Shown one piece after another: positions 1-4,902 of a stretch of DNA of 5,109 bases. Origin of the DNA: a bacterium (GTDB taxonomy: Bacteria > Verrucomicrobiota > Verrucomicrobiae > JAJYAR01); contig JAJYAR010000236.1 of assembly GCA_021779435.1 (NCBI GenBank), positions 1 through 5,109 of the forward strand, written 5' to 3'. The position numbers and the translations under genes were made by a program. Below the pieces are notes generated by a model. It saw only the letters and a list, made by a program, of their open reading frames with translations. It made no database searches and was not told the DNA's origin. Positions within the stretch are counted from its first letter, which is position 1. Each line of letters begins with the position of its first letter.

Positions 1-3
1 CCG

Positions 4-23
4 CGTTGTCCCAAAGGACAACG
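4..23. promoter_or_regulatory. Perfect 8+8 bp palindrome upstream of the GlxA-type regulator
   Basis: Arms CGTTGTCC (4-11) and GGACAACG (16-23) are exact reverse complements around the spacer CAAA. The site ends 38 bases before the ATG at 62, so it could be an operator for a dimeric repressor or activator acting on this gene or on a divergent gene outside the window. AraC-family proteins usually bind direct rather than inverted half-sites, so the downstream regulator is not the obvious ligand. A four-base loop with an 8 bp stem would also form a stable RNA hairpin, so it could instead be the terminator of a gene ending just before the window; no clean T-run follows. The symmetry is seen directly; the role is inferred. 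Confidence 0.4.
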
Positions 24-61
24 TTCTTGCGTTTCCGGCCATTCTGGCTGATCTACGCCGA

Positions 62-1054
62 ATGGAGGCTCCTCCCCGCCAAGTCTGGTTTCTGGTCGTT
101 CCGCGAACCTCGCTGACAAACGTTGCGGGGCCTTGGGAGGTGCTCGGGCACGCAAACGATCTTCTCGGGCGACAGGCCTATCAGATGACGGCTTTCGGCC
201 CCACGGCGCCGGCGATCGAGACCCGCTACGGACTTTGCCTCGGCGGACTGCAGCCCCTGCCGACGCGACTGAATCCCGCACCGGACGTTGCCATCGTGGC
301 CGGCGCCTCCGGTGCGGATCCGCTGCCCGAGGATCACGCGCCGATTGTGCCGTGGCTGCGGCGTCATGGTCCGCGCATTCCGACACTGGTGTCGATCTGC
401 ACGGGCGCGTTCGCATTGGCCGCCGCAGGCATCCTCGACGGTCGGCGCGCCACGACGCACTGGATGTATCTGGAGGCCTTGCGCACACGTTTCCCGAAAG
501 TGCGCGTCGTCGACGAGGGAATCTACGTGGAGGATCGCGGCGTGTGGACCTCCGCCGGCGTCACCGCCGGCATCGATCTCACGCTGGCTCTCGTCGAATC
601 GCACCACGGTCACGCGCTCGCGATGCGCGTGGCAAAGCGGATGGTCCTGTTTCTCCGCCGTTCCGGCAACCAGGCCCAGTTCAGCACGGCTCTGCGTATT
701 CAGGAACACGAGACCGAACCGCTGGGCGAGCTGTCGGCGTTCGTGCTCGAGCACCTGCACGAGCCCATCCCCGTCGAACGGCTGGCGGAACGGGTTGGGA
801 TGAGCCCGCGCACCCTCAGCCGCTGGTGCCGGAAGCACCTCGACGCCTCCCCTGCCGAACTCGTGCGCAGGCTGCGGCTCGAAGAGGCACGGCGCCAGCT
901 CGAGGAGACGACGCGTCCCCTCAAGGAGGTCGCTGCGCGCGCCGGGCTCGGCGACCAGAGCACCCTGTGGCGGGCGTTCGTTCAGGACCTCGGCGTCACC
1001 CCCGCCGAGTACCGCCAGCGCTTCGCCACGGCCGAAGCCGGAGTGCCGGCCTGA
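62..1054 (+). CDS. GlxA family transcriptional regulator (DJ-1/PfpI domain plus AraC-type HTH)
   Basis: A 330-residue cytoplasmic DNA-binding regulator. Residues about 6-190 form a DJ-1/PfpI (class I glutamine amidotransferase-like) fold: an N-terminal VAGPWEVL segment (21-28) and a nucleophile-elbow sequence SICTGAFALA with Cys113, followed by a TTHW motif with His133. In GlxA-like regulators this domain senses a small ligand rather than acting as an enzyme. Residues about 220-320 are an AraC/XylS DNA-binding domain with two helix-turn-helix units, roughly 236-258 (VERLAERVGMSPRTLSRW) and 285-307 (RPLKEVAARAG), closed by the family signature GVTPAEYRQRF (311-321). The length is normal for the family. 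The frame stays open upstream to the window edge, but the ATG at 62 puts the protein start where relatives begin. No clear Shine-Dalgarno is visible. The target genes and ligand cannot be read from the sequence; family members often control a neighbouring or divergent catabolic operon. A palindrome lies at 4-23. Confidence 0.93.
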   Translation: MEAPPRQVWFLVVPRTSLTNVAGPWEVLGHANDLLGRQAYQMTAFGPTAPAIETRYGLCLGGLQPLPTRLNPAPDVAIVAGASGADPLPEDHAPIVPWLRRHGPRIPTLVSICTGAFALAAAGILDGRRATTHWMYLEALRTRFPKVRVVDEGIYVEDRGVWTSAGVTAGIDLTLALVESHHGHALAMRVAKRMVLFLRRSGNQAQFSTALRIQEHETEPLGELSAFVLEHLHEPIPVERLAERVGMSPRTLSRWCRKHLDASPAELVRRLRLEEARRQLEETTRPLKEVAARAGLGDQSTLWRAFVQDLGVTPAEYRQRFATAEAGVPA

Positions 1055-1101
1055 ACGCTGGCTGATTGCCTTTTGCTTCGTCCTCTGTTGGGCCACTTCG
1101 C

Positions 1102-1722
1102 ATGCCTTTGCATCGAAAGAACATTTTCCGCGTCCCCGAAGCGGCGCCGACGACGATCTACGTGCGCCCGGGCTACAATCGCGTGCTGGCCGAGCAATTC
1201 GAGGCGCTCAAGGTGAAGCGCGCCGCCCTCGTGCTGGACAAGATCGAGGCCCACAGCCAGGGCGACCTGCGCGAGAACTTCGGTTTCAAGGCCGCCAAGG
1301 ACGCGATCCGCGCCGTCGACCGCAAGATGATGTCGCTCGACCGGTTCGTGGCACGGAACACGTTCATCGAAGTCGATCCGGCCACGTGGCTGACGAAGCC
1401 GACGGACACGCTTCAGCTCGGGCATGTCACGAGGATCGAGAAGGAGGACCTGTCGACGAAACGTGTCCATCGGTTCACGTTCCTTGTCACCACCCACGGC
1501 GAGACCGCGACCGACCCGGAGTCCGGAATCGAATGCCTGCCGCACAATTCTCCGCTTGCCGCCGCCGTCCTCGGACTGGCCGTCAACGCCCAGACGAGGG
1601 TGATGCTCCCGGCCGGCGAAGCGCTCCTCACGGTCCGCTCGATCCGCAATCCCACCCAGGCCGAACTCGACCGCCTGCTCACCGCCATCCAGCCGCCGGA
1701 CATCGAGGACGACGGGGAGTAA
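1102..1722 (+). CDS. GreA/GreB family transcription elongation factor-like protein
   Basis: A 206-residue protein resembling Gre factors, which enter the RNA polymerase secondary channel and stimulate cleavage of backtracked transcripts. Residues about 22-90 match the Gre antiparallel coiled coil, including the loop signature GDLRENFGFKAAK (54-66). Asp55 and Glu58 correspond to the tip acids (Asp41/Glu44 in E. coli GreA) that help hold the catalytic Mg2+. The C-terminal part carries the FKBP-like domain signature NSPLAAAVLG (about 160-169), followed by a beta-rich tail with PAGEALLTVRSI. Ordinary GreA is about 158 residues; this one has roughly 20 extra at the N terminus, a longer linker between domains and an acidic tail (IEDDGE). 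I chose the ATG at 1102; a TTG at 1066 would add 12 residues of unlikely sequence. The gene starts 47 bases after the regulator stop. It is probably a lineage-specific Gre paralogue rather than housekeeping greA, so no symbol is given. Confidence 0.85.
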   Translation: MPLHRKNIFRVPEAAPTTIYVRPGYNRVLAEQFEALKVKRAALVLDKIEAHSQGDLRENFGFKAAKDAIRAVDRKMMSLDRFVARNTFIEVDPATWLTKPTDTLQLGHVTRIEKEDLSTKRVHRFTFLVTTHGETATDPESGIECLPHNSPLAAAVLGLAVNAQTRVMLPAGEALLTVRSIRNPTQAELDRLLTAIQPPDIEDDGE

Positions 1723-1933
1723 CGGACGCCGAGAATGGGGTTGCCGGCGCGCTCACCGGCTTGCGACGCTCGGCGCGTGATCTCCCTGCGACGCCCGCTC
1801 TGGTTATCCCTCGTACTGATCTGCCTCGTCGCGACCGCCTGCCGCGTGGGCCGCGCCGGAAACGTGGTATTCCCTCGATGGGACACCCACCGCCGCGGGC
1901 AATCCCGTTGGCCAGGACGGGCTGATTCGCGCG

Positions 1934-2929
1934 GTGTCCGCACCGGTCCTGCACGTGAGCCGGACCACCAGCGCGGAACCCGCGGGCACGGTTCTTCTCC
2001 TCCCAGGCGGCGGCTACAAGCTTCTCGATGCGGTCAACGAGGGTGCACGCACCGCCGAAACGCTGAATGGCTTTGGCTACGATGTCGTCACGCTCGAATA
2101 CAGCGTGAACGCCGGGCCGAATACGCGCGACCTCGCGCTCGCCGATGCGCTGGCCGCGTGGCGCCTCCTGACCAACCGGGGGGAGTCACTGGGTATCCGT
2201 CCGCAACGGCTTATCGTCATGGGATACTCCGCCGGCGGACACCTTGCGGCCCGGCTGGTGCAGAACGTCGGCGAGCGGGCGCCGGATGATGTCGTGCTGG
2301 TGTATCCCGCTTATCTGGACGAGTCCGCCGCGGGCGCGACAAGTCCGACGGTTCAGCCGCCGGCGCACCCGAAGTCGAGGCTCATTGCCATGATGGCGGA
2401 CAACGACCGTCCCGCCTGGCTGGCCGGCTGCAAGCATTACGCCGAAGCCTGGGAACAGGCGGGCGGGTATGTCGTTTTCCACGAAATCAAAGGCGGCGGC
2501 CACGGCTTCGGCATGAAGCCCGGGCTGACCGATGAACTCGCGCAATGGCCGGCGGAGCTGGAATACCTCCTCGCCTACGGCCCAAAGCCCGGCGTCGGCC
2601 CGTTCAACACGTACCTGCCGTGGTTCCTGGAGAACAACCGCGGACGTCTCGCGACCTTCAAGCGGGAAGCGGCGGCGGACCAGGGGGCGGTCGTCTTCTT
2701 CGGCGATTCGATCACCCGCAAGTGGTCGCTGCCCGAGGCGTTCCCCGGGCTGCACGTCTCGAACCGCGGCATCGCCGGAGACACCACGCGCAACATGCTC
2801 TGCCGGCTCCAGGACACCGTTCTCAACCTCCACCCGAAGGCGATCGTGTTCATGGGCGGCATCAACGACCTGACGCAATCCCCGCGCGGAACCCCGCCAC
2901 CATCGCCGCGAACGTCCGGTCAATCCTGA
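1934..2929 (+). CDS. Central open frame of the broken esterase: alpha/beta-hydrolase domain plus N-terminal half of SGNH domain
   Basis: This is the longest intact piece, 331 codons from a GTG. The same frame is open back to about 1820, and the bases before the GTG read as sensible protein (GTPTAAGNPVGQDG), so the GTG is probably an internal valine. Numbering from it, residues 24-28 (PGGGY) match the oxyanion-hole loop, Ser99 in GYSAGG is the expected nucleophile, Asp156 or Asp158 in ADNDRP the acid, and His190 in GGGHGFG the base, giving a complete triad of the BD-FAE/acetyl-esterase type. The SGNH domain starts at about 251 with block I GDSI (Ser259), block II NRGIAGD (Gly279) and block III GGIND (Asn311). 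After Gln315 the frame turns into a proline-rich, non-homologous tail that stops at 2929; this tail is the frameshift product. If translated alone it would be unexported and would lack SGNH block V. Confidence 0.7.
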   Translation: MSAPVLHVSRTTSAEPAGTVLLLPGGGYKLLDAVNEGARTAETLNGFGYDVVTLEYSVNAGPNTRDLALADALAAWRLLTNRGESLGIRPQRLIVMGYSAGGHLAARLVQNVGERAPDDVVLVYPAYLDESAAGATSPTVQPPAHPKSRLIAMMADNDRPAWLAGCKHYAEAWEQAGGYVVFHEIKGGGHGFGMKPGLTDELAQWPAELEYLLAYGPKPGVGPFNTYLPWFLENNRGRLATFKREAAADQGAVVFFGDSITRKWSLPEAFPGLHVSNRGIAGDTTRNMLCRLQDTVLNLHPKAIVFMGGINDLTQSPRGTPPPSPRTSGQS

Positions 2930-3228
2930 CGCAGATCCGCGCGGCGGATCCGGCCGTACCCGTTTTCGTCTGCGAAACGCTTCCCAGCAAAAGCGGGACG
3001 GACGCGACGCTGCATGCAATCAATTCCGCCGTCGACGAGGTGCTCGCCGCCTTTCCGCAGGCCCGGCGGGTAAGGACGTACGACGCGTTTCTGAACCCCG
3101 ACGGCTCCCAGAACGGCTCGCTCTTCCTCGACGGCACGCACCCCAACCCCGCCGGCTATGCGGTGTGGCAAAAGATCCTCGAGCCCATCCTCGCCCCCTT
3201 CGCCGCCCCAGCCGGCAAAACCCCATAG
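2881..3228 (+). pseudogene. C-terminal fragment of the SGNH/GDSL hydrolase domain
   Basis: This frame, one base back from the central fragment, resumes the SGNH domain exactly where that one loses sense. It begins with ARNPATIAANV, which is the usual continuation after a G(T/I)ND block III in this family, and goes on through the strand VPVFVCETLP. It ends with block V DGTHPNPAGY, where the Asp at 3130-3132 and His at 3139-3141 would complete the Ser-Asp-His triad. The stop is at 3226-3228. In its own frame the piece has no start codon near the junction, and the upstream open stretch (an ATG at 2545) is out-of-frame shadow of the alpha/beta-hydrolase. It is therefore not an independent gene. 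The domain length after joining is normal for an SGNH hydrolase of the PAF-acetylhydrolase-like type. Confidence 0.72.
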
Positions 3229-3231
3229 GTT

Positions 3232-3258
3232 GCGGCGCGCCCAATCTCGGGGCGCCGC
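3232..3258. terminator. Strong GC hairpin between convergent genes, candidate terminator
   Basis: Four bases after the esterase stop, 3232-3242 pairs with 3249-3258 around the loop AATCTC: ten G-C pairs with a single bulged G at 3239. No T-run follows on either strand, so it is not a canonical intrinsic terminator. Its place between two genes that converge (stops at 3228 and 3304) makes a two-way stop the likeliest role. A separate exact 14 bp palindrome, GCCGCGGCCGCGGC at 3254-3267, overlaps its right arm and offers a competing fold. The rest of 3229-3303 holds nothing else I can name. Confidence 0.45.
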
Positions 3259-3303
3259 GGCCGCGGCTCCACTCGCGAACCTCCGTGTGTGAACGTCCGC
3301 GCG

Positions 3304-4257
3304 TTACCGCACTCCGAAGTTCTTCGCCTCGACCTTCCACCTGGGATCACGCCTCAGGCCGCTGGCTTCATCGAGGAATTCGCGTGACTTGTCTGCCTGG
3401 CCCTTGAGCTGCCAATCCAGCCACGCGAGGGCAACGGGAGTGAATTCGCCGCCGTGCGGCCGGCTGTAGGTTCCCGCGTGGCCGACGTCGAAATTCGTCA
3501 TCACGATCGGTACGTGGCGCACCTGCGCGAAGTCGTCCATCGCGTTCTTGTAGGCGATATCCTTCGGCCCGCCGATGATGTACAGCACCGGGGCATGATA
3601 GGTCTTCAGGGCGTCTTTCGACAGCGAAGGCATGCCCCTCAACGGCGACGGCGTGGGCAACACTCCGCTGTTGCAGACCACCGTCGTGGTGATCCGCGGG
3701 TCGCGCGAGATCTCGATGGCCTGAAGGCCGCCGCAGGACATGCCCATCGCAGCCACTTTCCGGGTGTCGATCTTGCCGAAGTAGGCGCTCCCCGCAGAGC
3801 CATTCTGCGCGATGATCCAGTCGAGGGCCTCGATGAGCTGACGTGCGTGAGTCGGACCGCGGGAGGTGTCGTCGCGCTTCTCGATCTGGCTCAGCAGTCC
3901 GCTCGCGAGCACGAGGTAACCGTGCGAGGCAATTTCGTTGAGGAAGTTCTTGTGCCCCTGGGTCGTGTTCGCGCAGGCGCCATTCCCCCACAGGAGGACC
4001 GGCAGCTTGCGGTCGGCGCCGAACGGAGCCAGGTCGACAGGCCGGAAAATCGTCATCCCTGGCAGCGTCGAGTCTTCCGTCACGATCGCGGAGAACGGAC
4101 CGGTGCCGCCGTTTTCGACGATGACAACCGCGCCCTCGGTCCTGCCCTGGGCCTGTGCAGCGTCAGGAGTCGGTGGCTGCGAGGCTGCGGCAAAAGCATG
4201 GCTGCAGAGGGAGCCGAATAAGAGTGCGGTGAGGCAGGCGAGCTGGGGTAGTTTCAT
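3304..4257 (-). CDS. Secreted alpha/beta-hydrolase (dienelactone hydrolase/chlorophyllase-like fold)
   Basis: A 317-residue exported hydrolase. Residues 1-23 are a clear Sec signal peptide (MKLPQ, hydrophobic LACLTALLFGSL, cleavage near AFA-A), followed by a low-complexity Pro/Ala/Gln linker to about 40. The mature domain shows WGNGACANTT (90-99), the oxyanion segment of this family, the nucleophile elbow GMSCGG with Ser174, Asp233 in GGPKDIAY, and His260 in DVGHAGTYSRPHGG, so the triad is complete. The end (LAWLDWQLKG, then DPRWKVE) is typical of this bacterial alpha/beta-hydrolase group. It probably cleaves an ester outside the cytoplasm; the substrate is unknown. I chose the ATG at 4257 because it places the signal peptide at the N terminus; a TTG at 4284 would add nine residues. 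No Shine-Dalgarno is evident. The gene converges with the broken esterase and is divergent from the gene at 4903. A weak sigma70-like promoter may lie at 4309-4336. Confidence 0.9.
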   Translation of the reverse strand: MKLPQLACLTALLFGSLCSHAFAAASQPPTPDAAQAQGRTEGAVVIVENGGTGPFSAIVTEDSTLPGMTIFRPVDLAPFGADRKLPVLLWGNGACANTTQGHKNFLNEIASHGYLVLASGLLSQIEKRDDTSRGPTHARQLIEALDWIIAQNGSAGSAYFGKIDTRKVAAMGMSCGGLQAIEISRDPRITTTVVCNSGVLPTPSPLRGMPSLSKDALKTYHAPVLYIIGGPKDIAYKNAMDDFAQVRHVPIVMTNFDVGHAGTYSRPHGGEFTPVALAWLDWQLKGQADKSREFLDEASGLRRDPRWKVEAKNFGVR

Positions 4258-4308
4258 GACGAGAGCGGTCCGATGGGACGGCAAGGGGTAGCGAACGATT
4301 GTTTCGAG

Positions 4309-4336
4309 ATCGAACTACCCGATACCGCACCGTCAA
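4309..4336 (-). promoter_or_regulatory. Possible weak sigma70-type promoter for the secreted hydrolase
   Basis: On the minus strand TTGACG (4336-4331) matches five of six -35 consensus bases. It is followed after 16 bases by TTCGAT (4314-4309), which matches only three of six -10 bases. The spacing and location, about 50 bases upstream of the ATG at 4257, are right, but the -10 is poor, so this is only a candidate. Confidence 0.2.
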
Positions 4337-4406
4337 GCGACACCGCCGCAGCCGAACGTCGAAGAGCCAGCATTTGAAACTGAAAACCGGAGTTGAACCA
4401 CGAAAA

Positions 4407-4427
4407 GATCGGGCCCGACTTGAACCA
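4407..4427 (+). repeat. Direct repeat A, copy 1 (GATCGGG...TTGAACCA)
   Basis: These 21 bases recur at 4679-4698 with one base deleted in the GGGCCC run and no other change. The similarity continues loosely on both sides (cgaaaa/cgaagg before, cagatg/aggatg after). Confidence 0.75.
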
Positions 4428-4460
4428 CAGATGGACACAGATTCGGACCAAGGCACGCTC

Positions 4461-4535
4461 ACCGCCAAGGACGCGAAAGAGCGCGAAGGCGCGTGGTAGT
4501 CCCGGGCTTTCGCGTCTGTTCGCGCCCTTCGCGGT
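4461..4535. repeat. 29 bp inverted repeat of CGCGAA-rich arms around a 17-base loop
   Basis: Arm 4461-4489 and the reverse complement of 4507-4535 match at 22 of 29 positions, with the mismatches clustered in the middle (four adjacent). The arms contain CGCGAA twice on the left and TTCGCG three times on the right. Transcribed, this would fold as a long hairpin with an internal loop. The spacer is 4490-4506. Confidence 0.65.
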
Positions 4536-4578
4536 TCACTGGGTTGGGTGGAAACTTTGCCGCCCTGCCGGGGATCGG

Positions 4579-4606
4579 GGGTAGGGCTGGACCGCTGGGC
4601 CAGCCG
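4579..4606 (+). repeat. Direct repeat B, copy 1 (28 bp)
   Basis: It matches 4731-4758 at 27 of 28 positions. Within the copy, GGCTGG (4585-4590) can pair with CCAGCC (4600-4605) across nine bases; the single difference in copy 2 (A to G) weakens that stem. Confidence 0.85.
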
Positions 4607-4678
4607 TGGCGGCCACTCGCTGGCGCAGCCACAACCTTGAACGTGGAACCTGAATACCGGACACGAATGCACACGAAG

Positions 4679-4698
4679 GATCGGGCCGACTTGAACCA
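4679..4698 (+). repeat. Direct repeat A, copy 2
   Basis: Twenty bases matching 4407-4427 apart from one deleted C. It lies immediately before the right arm of the 22 bp inverted repeat, whereas copy 1 overlaps the left arm, so the cluster is not a simple mirror image. Confidence 0.75.
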
Positions 4699-4730
4699 AG
4701 GATGAATCCGTGTACGTCTGTGGTTCATCT

Positions 4731-4758
4731 GGGTAGGGCTGGACCGCTGGGCCGGCCG
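4731..4758 (+). repeat. Direct repeat B, copy 2 (28 bp)
   Basis: The second copy of the 28-base repeat at 4579-4606, one mismatch. It lies just outside the right 22 bp inverted arm, four bases after it, and ends about 145 bases before the serine hydrolase start. Confidence 0.85.
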
Positions 4759-4802
4759 TCTGTCGGTGGATAACCTCCCGTAACTCACCCGCTCCCGGCA
4801 TA

Positions 4803-4817
4803 GGAGACTTTATCTCC
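4803..4817 (+). other. Small hairpin ending at an ATG (14-codon leader ORF)
   Basis: GGAGA (4803-4807) pairs exactly with TCTCC (4813-4817) around CTTTA, and the next base begins ATG at 4818. That ATG opens a 14-residue frame (MKSSRSLFALPPTS) ending at TGA 4860-4862, 40 bases before the serine hydrolase start. GGAG is the only purine-rich Shine-Dalgarno-like block in this leader, and it is inside the stem. A regulated leader peptide is possible, but chance is not excluded. A run of seven C lies at 4847-4853. Confidence 0.25.
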
Positions 4818-4902
4818 ATGAAATCGAGTCGGTCGCTTTTTGCCCTCCCCCCCACCTCTTGACTCGCCGCCGTCACGAACCCGATCTATTTGCATCACAC
4901 CT

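Larger units (their letters stand above)
1735..3228 (+). pseudogene. Exported bidomain esterase (alpha/beta-hydrolase + SGNH/GDSL), broken by two frameshifts
   Basis: Read through two frame changes, this is one protein of about 497 residues (483 from the alternative GTG at 1777, which gives a more typical signal peptide). Part 1, in the frame of 1735, is an export signal with an Arg-rich start, a hydrophobic run LSLVLICLV and a lipobox-like ATAC, suggesting a lipoprotein or Sec substrate. Between about 1862 and 1886 the reading must shift +1 into the frame of 1934, which encodes the alpha/beta-hydrolase (oxyanion segment PGGGY, nucleophile GYSAGG, distal Asp, GGGHGFG) and the first half of an SGNH hydrolase (GDSI, GGIND). 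Near 2879-2886 it must shift -1 back to the first frame for the rest (RNPATIAANV, then DGTHPN). The two shifts cancel. Every catalytic motif remains, so this may be a recent pseudogene or two assembly errors rather than an old relic. The likely substrates are acetylated or feruloylated polysaccharides, by family resemblance only. It starts 12 bases after the Gre-like gene and is probably co-transcribed with it. Confidence 0.75.
4422..4726. repeat. 22 bp imperfect inverted repeats bounding a 305 bp segment
   Basis: The left arm 4422-4443 (GAACCACAGATG...) and the reverse complement of 4705-4726 agree at 19 of 22 positions. They enclose the CGCGAA hairpin and one copy each of direct repeats A and B, giving a MITE-like outline. 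I see no target-site duplication outside the arms (actt on the left, atct on the right) and no transposase, so mobility is not supported by anything but the symmetry. Confidence 0.6.
4393..4758. repeat. Composite intergenic repeat cluster (non-coding)
   Basis: About 366 bases contain several repeat families nested together and no believable gene. TTGAACCA occurs at 4393-4400, 4420-4427 and 4691-4698, with a near-complete inverse copy (TGGTTCA) at 4721-4727. Also present are CGCGAA/TTCGCG units, an acacgaatg/acacgaagg stretch near 4661-4679, and a 28-base direct repeat. Short open frames here read as Asn-His-Arg-Trp-Thr or Phe-Ala-Pro-Phe-Ala-Val strings, which I recognise as spurious translations of widespread intergenic repeats in environmental high-GC genomes. 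The individual repeat pairs are given separately. The origin (MITE-like element, transcript hairpin or decayed repeat) is unresolved. Confidence 0.7.

Noticed and set aside
1037..1050. Short stem GCCGG/CCGGC with a TTTT some 20 bases later, possible terminator of the regulator gene
   Set aside because: Only five pairs, inside the coding end, and the T-run is too far from the stem.
53..1096. Long minus-strand open frame (347 codons) opposite the regulator
   Set aside because: It lies fully antisense to a gene with clear DJ-1 and AraC motifs, and its translation is rich in Arg, Gly and Ala with no family signature, as expected for a shadow frame in high-GC DNA.
2879..2890. Programmed -1 frameshift at TCCCCGCGCGG
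   Set aside because: There is no X-XXY-YYZ slippery heptamer and I see no pseudoknot of the usual kind just downstream. The gene has a second shift elsewhere that such recoding would not explain.
2186..3019. Minus-strand open frame of 277 codons opposite the esterase
   Set aside because: It is the antisense shadow of the alpha/beta-hydrolase and SGNH domains; no recognisable motif.
4393..4584. Small protein frame of 63 codons, and several others of 65-109 codons in 4250-4790
   Set aside because: They run across the inverted and direct repeats, and their residues are typical spurious translations of such repeats; no start signal and no coding-like composition.
4407..4758. CRISPR array
   Set aside because: The repeats are of different families, lengths and orientations with irregular spacing, and no cas gene is present.
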